NCBI GenBank assembly: GCA_963707695.1
Contig: CAVPQY010000005.1
Coordinates: forward strand, 62,001-126,000
DNA length: 64,000 bases
Origin: JAOPZW01 sp963707695
GTDB taxonomy: Bacteria; Actinomycetota; Thermoleophilia; Solirubrobacterales; Solirubrobacteraceae
Direction: 5' to 3'
Positions 50,552 to 61,447 of this stretch are shown in pieces. The position numbers and the translations under genes are program-made. The notes under the pieces are model-generated. The model was not told the origin of the DNA. It was given only the letters and a program-made list of their open reading frames with translations, and did not search any database. Each line of letters begins with the position of its first letter. The first letter of the stretch is position 1.

Positions 50552-51952
50552 ATGACCGCGCAAGACAAGCTCCTGCAGTACCTGAGCGAGGCCCACGCCC
50601 TCGAGGGTGCGCTCGTGCAGACCCTGACCGTGCACATCGCCGTCACCCCCGACGGGGCGTATCGCGACGTCCTCGAGCGTCACCTCCGGGAGACCCGTGA
50701 CCAGGCGCAGGCGATCGAGCAGCGCCTCGGCGAGCTCGGCGTCACCCGCAACCCCTTCGCCCTCGGCCTCGGCATCCTCGAGGCCGTCATCGGCCAGGCC
50801 GTGGCCTTCGGCAAGGCGCCGCTGGATCTCGTGCGCGGCAGCGGCGGCGAGGAGAAGCTGCTGAAGAACGCCAAGGACGAGATCGCCTCGGAGGCGCTCG
50901 AGATCGCCACGTACGACGGTCTCGAGGCGCTGGCGGAGGCGGTCGGCGACTCCCGGACGGCCGACCTCGCCCGCCGCCACCGCGCCCAGGAGGAGCGGGC
51001 GCTGCAGCAGCTCCGCGAGCTCATCCCGTCGCTGACGGAGGCCGTCGTGGCGTCCGACGTCCTCGGGATCGACACGTACGACGCGTCGGCGACCGGGGCG
51101 GCCGACGCCGCGCGCGCCGTCGCCCGCACCACGCGCGACAAGGCGGGCGACGCGGCCCAGGCCGTCGAGGACACCGCATCGGACGCCACCTCGACGGCGC
51201 GCCGGACGGCGAGCCGCGCGCGCAGCGCCGCGCGCCGCACCACGTCGGGCTCGAGCTCGTCGCGGTCGCGCAGCGGCAGCGGCTCGTCGAGTCGCAGCAC
51301 GTCGCGCGGCTCGGGCTCGCGCAGCTCGGGCGCCCGCAGCTCGGGCTCGCGCAGCACCGGCTCCCGGTCGGGCGGCTCGGCCTCGCGGGCCTCGTCGAGC
51401 GGCTCGTCGTCGCGCAGCACCCCGGCGCGCAGCTCCGGATCGTCGTCGCGGGCCGCCGGCTCGCGCAGCAGTGGCTCGTCCTCGCGGGCCAGCGGGTCGT
51501 CGTCGCGCAGCGGCGGGTCGAGCTCGCGGGCCAGCGGGTCGTCGTCGCGGGCCAGCGGGTCGTCGTCGCGCAGCGGCTCGTCCTCGCGGGCCAGCGGGTC
51601 GTCGTCGCGCAGCGGCTCGGGCTCGCGGAGCGGCGGCTCGTCGTCGCGGAGCAGCGGCTCGGGCTCGCGGAGCGGCGGCTCGTCCGCGCGGGCCAGCGGG
51701 TCGTCCTCGCGCGCCAGCGGGTCGTCGTCGCGCGGCAGCGGCTCGGGCTCGCGGAGCGGCGGCTCGTCCTCGCGCGGCAGCGGCTCGTCCGCGCGCAGCG
51801 GCGGCTCCGCCTCCCCGAGCACGGGCTCCTCGTCGGGCACGTCGTCCGGCTCGACGGGCACGTCCGGGTCGTCGGGCGCGTCGCGCGGCGGCTCCTCGTC
51901 GTCGGGTGGCTCGGGCGCCGGCACCAACGGGGCGTCGTCCTCGGGCTCGTAG
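50552..51952 (+). CDS. Ferritin-like DUF892 protein with a long Ser/Arg/Gly tail
   Basis: A 466-residue protein. Residues 1-170 form a helical DUF892 (YciF-like) domain with LQYLSEAHALEGALVQTL, HLRETRDQAQAIEQRLGELG and RRHRAQEERALQQLRELIP, a ferritin-like fold often linked to stress. Residues 175-230 are an Ala-rich helical stalk. Residues 231-466 are a low-complexity tail almost entirely Ser, Arg, Gly and Ala, with no Asp or Glu: it is strongly basic and surely disordered. It may bind nucleic acid or acidic polymers. The matching DNA is repetitive. Confidence 0.85.
   Translation: MTAQDKLLQYLSEAHALEGALVQTLTVHIAVTPDGAYRDVLERHLRETRDQAQAIEQRLGELGVTRNPFALGLGILEAVIGQAVAFGKAPLDLVRGSGGEEKLLKNAKDEIASEALEIATYDGLEALAEAVGDSRTADLARRHRAQEERALQQLRELIPSLTEAVVASDVLGIDTYDASATGAADAARAVARTTRDKAGDAAQAVEDTASDATSTARRTASRARSAARRTTSGSSSSRSRSGSGSSSRSTSRGSGSRSSGARSSGSRSTGSRSGGSASRASSSGSSSRSTPARSSGSSSRAAGSRSSGSSSRASGSSSRSGGSSSRASGSSSRASGSSSRSGSSSRASGSSSRSGSGSRSGGSSSRSSGSGSRSGGSSARASGSSSRASGSSSRGSGSGSRSGGSSSRGSGSSARSGGSASPSTGSSSGTSSGSTGTSGSSGASRGGSSSSGGSGAGTNGASSSGS
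51241..51949 (+). repeat. Imperfect repeats coding the Ser/Arg/Gly tail
   Basis: Short units such as GCGGGCCAGCGGGTCGTC and CTCGGGCTCGCGGAGCGG recur many times with small changes in phase with codons (multiples of three). Slippage or unequal crossover would change tail length without breaking the frame. Confidence 0.75.
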
Positions 51953-51975
51953 CACCGGAATCCGGTCTGAACTCG

Positions 51976-52005
51976 GTCCGCCGGCGCCCTGGGGTGCCGG
52001 CGGAC
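51976..52005 (+). terminator. Terminator-like hairpin after the DUF892 gene
   Basis: GTCCGCCGGC and GCCGGCGGAC form a perfect ten-base stem with a ten-base loop. It lies 24 bases after the stop codon. Confidence 0.65.
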
Positions 52006-52075
52006 GCCGTTCGGGCACGGTCCGCGTCGGGACGGCCGTGCTTGGGCGGCCACCGCGACCGGGCAGCCACCTCCC

Positions 52076-52492
52076 ATGGCCCACGACACCCGCAGCGCGC
52101 CGGGCGACGTGCTCGTCGCCCTCGATCCGCGGCCGGAGGCGGGGCGGCGCGCGCGTCAGGCGCTCGTCGACGCGGGCTTGGCGGAGGACATCGCGCACGC
52201 CGTCGACCTGCTCTCGACCGAGCTCGTGGCCAACGCCGTGCGCCACGCCGACATCCCCGAGGGCGGCCAGATCATGTTCTTCGCCCACCTCGAAGGGGAC
52301 TTCGCCCGCGTCGAGGTCGCCGACCCCGGCGCCGGGTTCGACCCCGACGCCGTCGATCACGGGTTCGGCCTGCGCCTGGTCGACAAGGTCGCCAGCGCCT
52401 GGGGCGTGGACGCCACGAAGGGGTGCCGGGTCTGGTTCGAGGTCGACCGGCGGACGCGGAAGTTCCGCCGCGCCGTCGGCGCCGCGCCCTAG
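52076..52492 (+). CDS. RsbW-like anti-sigma/serine kinase, ATPase domain
   Basis: A 138-residue GHKL ATPase. The N box is LSTELVANAVRHADI, G1 is VADPGAGFDPD, and G2 is GFGLRLVDKVASAWGVD; the end carries RVWFEVD. Such proteins phosphorylate anti-sigma antagonists or bind sigma factors in stress control. No anti-sigma antagonist (STAS) gene lies nearby, so its partners are unknown. Confidence 0.85.
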   Translation: MAHDTRSAPGDVLVALDPRPEAGRRARQALVDAGLAEDIAHAVDLLSTELVANAVRHADIPEGGQIMFFAHLEGDFARVEVADPGAGFDPDAVDHGFGLRLVDKVASAWGVDATKGCRVWFEVDRRTRKFRRAVGAAP

Positions 52493-52502
52493 CGGGCCCG
52501 CC

Positions 52503-52964
52503 TCACCAGCCCGCCGTCCCGGGGCCGCCCTTGAACGGCCCCCGCAGGTCGGCGGTGACCCAGCCGCCGTAGAAGTCGCCGGCCTGCGCCTGGACGCGCT
52601 CGTCGTCGAGCCAGCAGGCGTCCATGCGGCCGGGGTAGAACGCGACGTGGTCGCGCAGCGCCGCGTAGCCGGGCGCCGGGTCGCGGTAGGTCCACGCCCC
52701 CGCCGGGACGCTCCGGCCGCCGGCGGCGACGTCCAGGGCGGTCGCGACGCCCTTGAACTCGCAGAAGGTCCGCCCCCGCGCCTCGCGCAGGACGCCGTCG
52801 AGGACGTCGTCCGCCGGGAGGTAGAGGACCGGCGGATGGCTCGTCTCGAGGACGCGCAGGGCCCGGGACGAGTCGGCGACCACGACGCCGCCGAGCTCGA
52901 CGCGTGCGCGCCTGACGGCGGGCTCGACTCGGGGTGGTCGCGGGAAGTCCCAGACGCTCTCCAT
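52503..52964 (-). CDS. DUF427-family protein
   Basis: A 153-residue protein with DUF427 features: RARVELGGVVVADSSRALRVLE, HPPVLYLPADDV, FCEFKGVATALDV, AGAWTYRDPAPGYAALRDHVAFY and DACWLDDERVQAQAGDFYGGW. The fold is a small beta-barrel; function of the family is unproven. The ATG at 52964 was chosen because the added upstream frame is Ala/Gly-rich and only antisense to the divergent gene. It starts 56 bases from the DsbA-like gene. Confidence 0.85.
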   Translation of the reverse strand: MESVWDFPRPPRVEPAVRRARVELGGVVVADSSRALRVLETSHPPVLYLPADDVLDGVLREARGRTFCEFKGVATALDVAAGGRSVPAGAWTYRDPAPGYAALRDHVAFYPGRMDACWLDDERVQAQAGDFYGGWVTADLRGPFKGGPGTAGW

Positions 52965-53020
52965 GACCGCTGCTACGGCGCCGGGGCCGCCGCGGCTCGT
53001 CGCTGCCACAATGTGGCCCC

Positions 53021-53827
53021 ATGAGCACCCCGACGAAGCGCGAGCGGCGGGAGACCGCGCGTCAGGCCCGCCTCGACCGCGAGGCGGCGGAGGCCGCGGC
53101 GGCGCGCCGCAAGCGGCGCACCTACCAGCTCCTCGCGGCCCTCGGCGCCGCTGCGGTCCTCGTCGTGGTCGCGGTGCTCATCAGCACGAGTGGCGGGGAC
53201 AAGAGCAAGAACGCCTCGAGCGGCGGCGGCCTGGCCGGCCTCTCCGAGACGAAGGCCATGCTCAGCGACGTGCCGCAGAGCGGCGACACGCTCGGCAAGC
53301 CGACCGCCCCGGTGACGATCTACGAGTTCGCCGACCTCCAGTGCCCGTTCTGCGCCGAGTTCGCCAAGAACAACCTGCCGCTCCTGGTCCGCGACTACGT
53401 CGCGACGGGCAAGGCGAAGCTCGTCTATCAGGACATGGCCTTCATCGGTCCCGACTCGGAGACCGCGGCGGCCGCGGCCGAGGCGGCCGCGCAGCAGGAC
53501 AAGCTCCATTACTTCACCAACCTCATGTACTGGAACCAGGGCGAGGAGAACTCGGGGTACGTCACCGACGCCTTCATCACGAAGCTCTACAACGCGATCC
53601 CCGGCCTCGACGTGGCCAAGGCCAACGCCGCGCGCAAGCGGCCGCCCGCGACGCAGGCCTTCGAGGAGCCGCGCACCCTGTCCAAGCAGTACGGCGTGTC
53701 GTCGACGCCGACCTTCGTCGCGGGCCCCACCGGCGGGACGCTGAAGACGCTCAACGCGTCCGGGTCCGACTACAGCTCGATCAAGAAGGCGCTCGACCCG
53801 ATCGTCGCCGCCGCCCCGCAGAGTTGA
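53021..53827 (+). CDS. DsbA-family membrane-anchored thioredoxin-fold protein
   Basis: A 268-residue protein. A charged Arg/Glu N-terminus and a single transmembrane helix (about 35-56, LLAALGAAAVLVVVAVLIST) anchor it outside the membrane. The thioredoxin domain has CPFC at 108-111 in FADLQCPFCAEF and the cis-Pro loop in YGVSSTPTFV. It probably oxidises or reduces secreted proteins. A -10-like CACAAT (53007-53012) precedes the ATG by eight bases. Confidence 0.9.
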   Translation: MSTPTKRERRETARQARLDREAAEAAAARRKRRTYQLLAALGAAAVLVVVAVLISTSGGDKSKNASSGGGLAGLSETKAMLSDVPQSGDTLGKPTAPVTIYEFADLQCPFCAEFAKNNLPLLVRDYVATGKAKLVYQDMAFIGPDSETAAAAAEAAAQQDKLHYFTNLMYWNQGEENSGYVTDAFITKLYNAIPGLDVAKANAARKRPPATQAFEEPRTLSKQYGVSSTPTFVAGPTGGTLKTLNASGSDYSSIKKALDPIVAAAPQS

Positions 53828-53920
53828 CGTCCGGGCGGCCGCGGTGGATCGCCGGAACGCGCGCGGGACCGCTCGCCGCACGCGTCGCCTCTCGTTCCCA
53901 CCCCCTCGCCCAGGAGACCC

Positions 53921-56772
<2,852 letters not shown>

Positions 56773-56776
<4 letters not shown>

Positions 56777-57921
56777 CCGACGTCCTGATCGTCGGCGACA
56801 CGCTGCGCTCCCCCGAGCTGCGTCACGAGCTGCCGATCGCGATCGGCGACCCGTTCCTCTACGCCGAGCACGACGGGCGCCGGATCGTGCTCACCAACGT
56901 CCTGGAGGCCGACCGGCTCGCGGCGGCGGCCCCGGACGTCGACCGCCTCCTCGGTGAGGAGCTGGGCCGGGGCGAGCTCATCGCCCAGGGCCTCCCGCGC
57001 CACGAGGTGGAGCTCGAGGTCCTCGCGCGCGCGGTCGAGCGCGTGGGCGTGCGGTCGGCACTCGTCCCGCCCGGCTTCCCGGTCGCGGTCGCCGACCTGC
57101 TGCGCGCCCGAGGTGTCGAGCTGGACGTCGACCACGAGGGGTTCGACCTGCGCCGCCGCCGCAAGACCGAGGCCGAGCTCGCCGGGATCCGCCGGGCCAC
57201 CGAGGCCGGGCTGGCGTCGCTCGCCGAGGCGGCCCGCGTCCTGCGCGAGGCGCACCCGCGCGACGGCGTCCTGGAGTGGGAGGGCGAGGCGCTCACCTCC
57301 GAGCGCCTGCGCGCGCGGCTGGCCGAGCTCTGCGCGCGCCTGGGCGCGACGCTGCCCCCCGACGTCATCGTCGCCACGATGGGCCCCGGCGACGCGATCG
57401 GGCACGAGTCCGGGTCCGGCCCCCTGAAGCCCGACACGCCGATCTGCTTCGACCTGTGGCCGCAGGACGACGCCTCCGGCTGCTGGACGGACATGACGCG
57501 CACCTTCGTCGTGGGCGAGGTCAGCGACGCCGTCGGCGACCTGCACCGGCTCGTCCGCGAGGCGCACGAGCGCTCCCTGGAGCAGCTGCGGGCAGGTGCC
57601 GTGGCGGAGGCGTCCTACGACGCGGCGTGCGACGTCTTCGAGGCGGCCGGCCACCCGACGCAGCGCACGGCCAGACCGGGCGAGCCGCTGACCCACGGCT
57701 TCTACTTCAGCCTCGGGCACGGCGTCGGCCTCGAGGTCCACGAGGCGCCGCTGCTGAGCCGCAGGGTCGCGACGGAGCTCGTCGCCGGCGACGTGCTGGC
57801 GGTCGAGCCGGGGCTCGTCGTCCCGGGCCTGGGCGGGATGCGCGTGGAGGACCTCGTGCTCGTCGGCGACGACGGCGCCGAGAACCTCACCGGCGCCGCG
57901 CCGGACGACCTGCGCCCCTAG
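56773..57921 (+). CDS. M24-family metallopeptidase (Xaa-Pro aminopeptidase-like)
   Basis: A 382-residue protein: an N-terminal creatinase-like domain and a C-terminal pita-bread domain. Metal ligand segments include CFDLWPQDDASGCWTDMTRTF (Asp pair), GHGVGLEVHEAP (His), VLAVEPGLVV and MRVEDLVLV (Glu). Likely cleaves N-terminal residues next to proline; exact substrate unknown. Coupling with aconitase (GTGA overlap) suggests housekeeping expression. Confidence 0.85.
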
Positions 57922-57988
57922 CGCGGCGCGGCGAGCCGCGGCCCGGCCGCCGGGCGTCGGCCGTCAGCCGCCGGCCGCCGGCCCGCGC

Positions 57989-58378
57989 CTAGCCCTGCTT
58001 GCGCGCGATCGCCTTCGCGAGCTCGGTCTTCGTCATCCGCGAGCGGCCGCGCACGCCGGCCCGCCGGGCCCGCTCGTAGAGCTCCTGCTTGGAGTTGCCC
58101 ACGACGTCGACGCCGCCGTAGGTCTCCTTGGGGGCGTCGCGGGCGCGCCGGCCGCCCTGCTCGGCCTGCGGGTCAGAGGGCCCCTTGCGGTCCTTGAGCT
58201 CCCAGTGGTCGCCGCGCTTCTCGGCGACGTGCTTGACCGCGGCGAAGGCGGTGCGGTGCGCGCGCTCCTCGGAGTCGTACTCCTCGTGGGCGCTGTCGAG
58301 GGTCTCGCTGTACGTGCGCTGGACCTTGGCCGGGGACCGCTTGATCGTCCCCGGGAGGTCCTCCTTCTTCGTCGGCAT
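57989..58378 (-). CDS. ChaB domain plus Rho-N-like domain protein
   Basis: A 129-residue protein. Residues 1-60 match ChaB (DLPGTIKRSPAKVQRTYSET, FAAVKHVAEKRG), and the last 35 resemble a Rho N-terminal/SAP-like helical domain (SKQELYERARRAGVRGRSRM with TKTELAKAIARK). Such two-domain proteins occur in Actinobacteria; nucleic-acid binding is plausible but the role is unknown. Convergent with the M24 gene, 67 bases apart. Confidence 0.85.
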   Translation of the reverse strand: MPTKKEDLPGTIKRSPAKVQRTYSETLDSAHEEYDSEERAHRTAFAAVKHVAEKRGDHWELKDRKGPSDPQAEQGGRRARDAPKETYGGVDVVGNSKQELYERARRAGVRGRSRMTKTELAKAIARKQG

Positions 58379-58387
58379 GCTCCCGGG

Positions 58388-58774
58388 CTACCCGTCCGCA
58401 CCAGGCGCGATCCGGCGCGCCGCGAGGCGCACGGTGTCGAAGAGCGCATCGACGTCGGCGGACTTGATCACGGCCGCGAACGCCCCCGCGGCGCGGGCCG
58501 CGTCGGCCAGCCCGTCGTCGTCGACCGCGGTGTAGACGACGACCTGCGGGGGGTCCGGCTCGGCCCGCAGCGTGTGGCACAGGGCCAGGCCGTCCTCGTC
58601 GCCCAGCCGGCGGTCGAGGACGACGACGTCGGGCCGGGTGCGGCGCAGGAGGCGCAGCGTCTCGTCGCCGTCGGCGGCGGCGCCCACCGGGATGAAGCCC
58701 GGCTCAGCGCGCAGGACCGCCTCGAGCCCCGCCCGCAGCACGGGGTGGTCGTCGACCACGAGGACCCGGATCAC
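58388..58774 (-). CDS. Receiver-only response regulator
   Basis: A 128-residue receiver: RVLVVDDHPVLRAGLEAV, phosphorylation site Asp54 in VVVLDRRLG, and Lys in AAVIKSADVD. No output domain. Start GTG 58774 has AAGGA seven bases upstream. It is nine bases from the ChaB gene on the same strand, and its partner kinase is not in the window. Confidence 0.82.
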   Translation of the reverse strand: MIRVLVVDDHPVLRAGLEAVLRAEPGFIPVGAAADGDETLRLLRRTRPDVVVLDRRLGDEDGLALCHTLRAEPDPPQVVVYTAVDDDGLADAARAAGAFAAVIKSADVDALFDTVRLAARRIAPGADG

Positions 58775-58914
58775 GGCGTGATCCTTCCAGGTCGCCCGTG
58801 CCGGCCGGGTACGGCCAGCCCCCGGCGCAGAGCGGCGGCGCGCCGCGCCGACGTGGCGTGCCGCCGCTCCAGCGCGCGTGCGCCACATCCAAGCGACCGC
58901 CGTAGCGCGTACAG

Positions 58915-59583
58915 ATGCCCGAGATGCCGAGCGAGGCCCTCATGTCGCCCCCCAGGTCGTCGCACACCCTGCCGTCCGCCCGGCTCGCCGCCGTCCCCGG
59001 CCGTGAGGACGCGGTGCCGGCCCGCCGCCCCGACCGGGCCGAGCGCCGCCTGGCCGCGCGCCTGCGCGCGGGGGACCCGGACGCGCTCGCGGGGGTCTAC
59101 GAGCGCTGCGCCGCGGCGACCTTCGGCTTCCTCGTGCGCCTGATCGGCGATCGCGCCGCCGCGGAGGACGTCCAGCAGCAGGTGTTCACCGAGGTCTGGC
59201 GCCGCGGCGCCGAGTACGACCCGGCCCGCGCCGGGCTCCTGACCTGGGTCATGACGATCGCCCGCAGCCGTGGCATCGACCATCTGCGCCGGCGCGTGCC
59301 CGAGCCGACCGACCCGCATGGCCCGCTCGCCCAGGCCGAGGCCGACCACACCGCGCCGCTCGAGGCGGACCGGCTGCTCGACCGCTGGCGGATGGCCGCC
59401 CACCTGCAGCGCATCCCGTCCGAGGAACGCCACCTGCTGCGGCTCCGCTTCTACGACGGGCTCACGCAGGCCGAGATCGCGGAGGCGACCGGGATCGCCC
59501 TGGGCACCGTCAAGACGCGGATGGTCCGCGGGCTGGCGCGGTTGCGCGACCTGCTCGAGGCGGAGGAGGGTCCGGCGGCGTGA
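58915..59583 (+). CDS. ECF sigma factor, SigK-like
   Basis: A 222-residue sigma factor. The sigma-2 region is LAGVYERCAAATFGFLVRLI with VQQQVFTEVWRRG and LLTWVMTIARSRGIDHLRRR; the sigma-4 helix-turn-helix is LTQAEIAEATGIALGTVKTR. The start may be ATG 58915, 58924 or 58942; the first 40 residues are variable. Its stop overlaps the anti-sigma GTG (GTGA), and it probably autoregulates this pair. Confidence 0.92.
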   Translation: MPEMPSEALMSPPRSSHTLPSARLAAVPGREDAVPARRPDRAERRLAARLRAGDPDALAGVYERCAAATFGFLVRLIGDRAAAEDVQQQVFTEVWRRGAEYDPARAGLLTWVMTIARSRGIDHLRRRVPEPTDPHGPLAQAEADHTAPLEADRLLDRWRMAAHLQRIPSEERHLLRLRFYDGLTQAEIAEATGIALGTVKTRMVRGLARLRDLLEAEEGPAA

Positions 59584-60347
59584 CCCGCGAGCCCGACCTG
59601 GTCGCGTACGTCACGGGCGAGCTGCCCGCCGACCAGGCGGCCGCCCTGGAGCGCCGCGAGCGCGACGACCCCGCCTTCGCCGCCGAGGTGGCGGCGCTGC
59701 GGCGCGTCGTGGTGCGGCTCGCCGACGTCGAGGCGGAGGGCTGGGCGCCGGCGTCGCCGCCGCCCCTGACGGTGGACCTGGACCCCTCCACGCGCGAGCC
59801 CGCCGCGCGCGAGCCCGCCGCTCCTCGCGGTCGCCTCGCCGCCCTGGGCGCCCGGCTCCTCGGCCGAGCCCCCGGCCGGCCTGTCGTGCTGCGCCCGGGC
59901 CTCGCCGCGGGCCTGGCCGCCGTGCTGCTGCTCGTGGGCGCGGGCGCGGGCGCCGTCGTGCGCGGCGGCGGCGACGATGGCGCCGGCCGCCCGCCGGCCG
60001 CGGCCGCACCGCCGGCCCGGACCGTCGTGGCGCTGCACACCGTGGGCGAGGGCCCGCCGGGCGCCGGCGCGGAGGCGGCCATGGCGGCGGGCCGCATGAC
60101 GCTGGACGTCCACGGCCTGCGGCGCACCGCCCAGGGGGCCTTCTACGAGGTCTGGCTCCTGCGCACGCCCGAGCACCTCGTGAGCCTCGGCACCTTCAGG
60201 GTCGACGCCGCGGGGCGCGCGACGGTCATGCTGCCGGTCTCCGTCGACCCGCACCGCTTCCCGGTCGTCGACGTGTCGGTCGAGCCGGCGAACGGCGACC
60301 CGGCCCACTCGGCGCGCTCCGTGCTGCGCTCGGCGCCCATCACCTAG
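59580..60347 (+). CDS. Anti-sigma factor, RskA-like
   Basis: A 255-residue single-pass membrane protein. The N-terminal cytoplasmic part (VAYVTGELPADQAAALERRE) is a zinc-less anti-sigma domain; a transmembrane helix lies near residues 105-128 (LAAGLAAVLLLVGAGAGAVV); the outer domain ending QGAFYEVWLL, LGTFRVDAAGRATVMLPV and FPVVDVSVEPANGDP matches the RskA C-terminal domain. It holds the upstream sigma factor until cleaved by a protease in response to an envelope signal. Confidence 0.9.
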   Translation: MTREPDLVAYVTGELPADQAAALERRERDDPAFAAEVAALRRVVVRLADVEAEGWAPASPPPLTVDLDPSTREPAAREPAAPRGRLAALGARLLGRAPGRPVVLRPGLAAGLAAVLLLVGAGAGAVVRGGGDDGAGRPPAAAAPPARTVVALHTVGEGPPGAGAEAAMAAGRMTLDVHGLRRTAQGAFYEVWLLRTPEHLVSLGTFRVDAAGRATVMLPVSVDPHRFPVVDVSVEPANGDPAHSARSVLRSAPIT

Positions 60348-60446
60348 GGGACTGAGATCGGCCGGGATGTCCCCCGGCGGGTTGCGCGCGGCCGCGATGG
60401 GGCGCACGCTCGCGATGCACCACCTGCCTGACCGCCGGGAGACCCC

Positions 60447-61388
60447 GTGCCCCAGCCGCTGCGCGTCCCGTCACGCGCCACCGCCATCGTCCTGGCCGCG
60501 CTCGTCAGCGTGGCCGCCGCCCTCGCCGTCCTCGCCGTCCTCGCCGCGCCGGCCGCGCACGCCGCCGACCGCCTGACCTGCGCGGGCTACGCCGAGCACC
60601 GCCAGTTCGTCGACGCGCAGTCGTGGTGGCTGCGGACCCCGGGCCGGTCGGGCACGAGCTTCGGCCACGTCCACCTCGGCGGCTGCATCCCCGAGCGCGA
60701 GGTGCAGCGCGGGACGATCGGCCTCGACGTGCGCCTCGTGCTGCACGACAACCCCGGCAAGGTCGCGGAGGCGGTGCTCGTCACGAAGACGAACTCGTCC
60801 GAGGTCACGCGCATCCACGACCGCAGCCTGCGGGGCCTGACGTGCCCGCGCGGCACCTGCGAGCGGTGGATGCACTGGAACGTGCCGCTGAGCTGGTTCG
60901 ACCGCTCCGGGCTGCAGGAGATCCGCTACCGCGCCTACGTCGACGTGCCCGACGGCAACCGCATGATCGTGTCGCTGAACTTCCAGACGACGATCGTCAA
61001 CGGCCGGTCGCGCAGCACCTTCTCGCGGATGCCCTACCTCCGCGCCAAGGGCTGGTACACGCGGTCGGGGTACTGCGAGGCGTCCCTGCGCGAGCCGCTG
61101 CCCGACGCGGCCGTGCCCTGGTCGCACCGGTTCCCCGTCGCCGTCGTCGACCACGGGTCCGGCGACCTGAACCCGACCCACGCCATCGCCCTACGCGACG
61201 CGGACTTCCACGCCGGGATCCCGGGCGTCCGCTACGCCGAGTCCAACGGGCCGCTCGGCGTGCGCGCCGTCCCCTTCGCGGCCTTCGCGCCGCTCGGGCG
61301 CCACAAGGCGCTGGTCCGCGCGGACTGCCGCGACCCGCGCGGGTCGACGAACTCCGGGGTGCTGGTCTTCCCCTACACGGTCCGTTGA
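60447..61388 (+). CDS. Secreted protein of unknown function, six cysteines
   Basis: A 313-residue protein with a long signal peptide (VLAALVSVAAALAVLAVLAAPAAHA). The mature part has six Cys (RLTC, GGCIP, LTCPRGTC, GYCEAS, ADCRD), probably three disulfides, and many strands such as GTIGLDVRLVLHDNPGKVAEA and MIVSLNFQTTIVNGRS. No catalytic motif or known family. It lies 100 bases after the sigma/anti-sigma pair and may be in its regulon. GTG start. Confidence 0.75.
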   Translation: MPQPLRVPSRATAIVLAALVSVAAALAVLAVLAAPAAHAADRLTCAGYAEHRQFVDAQSWWLRTPGRSGTSFGHVHLGGCIPEREVQRGTIGLDVRLVLHDNPGKVAEAVLVTKTNSSEVTRIHDRSLRGLTCPRGTCERWMHWNVPLSWFDRSGLQEIRYRAYVDVPDGNRMIVSLNFQTTIVNGRSRSTFSRMPYLRAKGWYTRSGYCEASLREPLPDAAVPWSHRFPVAVVDHGSGDLNPTHAIALRDADFHAGIPGVRYAESNGPLGVRAVPFAAFAPLGRHKALVRADCRDPRGSTNSGVLVFPYTVR

Positions 61389-61432
61389 GCCTGGTCGCGG
61401 TGCGCTGAGCAGGGCCGCGCGGCCGGTCGCAG

Positions 61433-61438
61433 TACCCT
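61433..61438 (+). promoter_or_regulatory. -10-like box of the M42 peptidase gene
   Basis: TACCCT ends nine bases before ATG 61448; no Shine-Dalgarno sequence is present. Confidence 0.45.
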
Positions 61439-61447
61439 CCCGCGGCC

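Noticed and set aside
51241..51949. Possible CRISPR array
   Set aside because: The repeats are degenerate, in phase with codons and part of a continuous reading frame; there are no regular spacers or cas genes.
51021..52089. Minus-strand frames of 349-469 residues opposite the Ser/Arg tail
   Set aside because: One is a long Asp/Glu/Pro-rich frame that merely mirrors the repeats; it starts inside the neighbouring gene and has no ribosome site.
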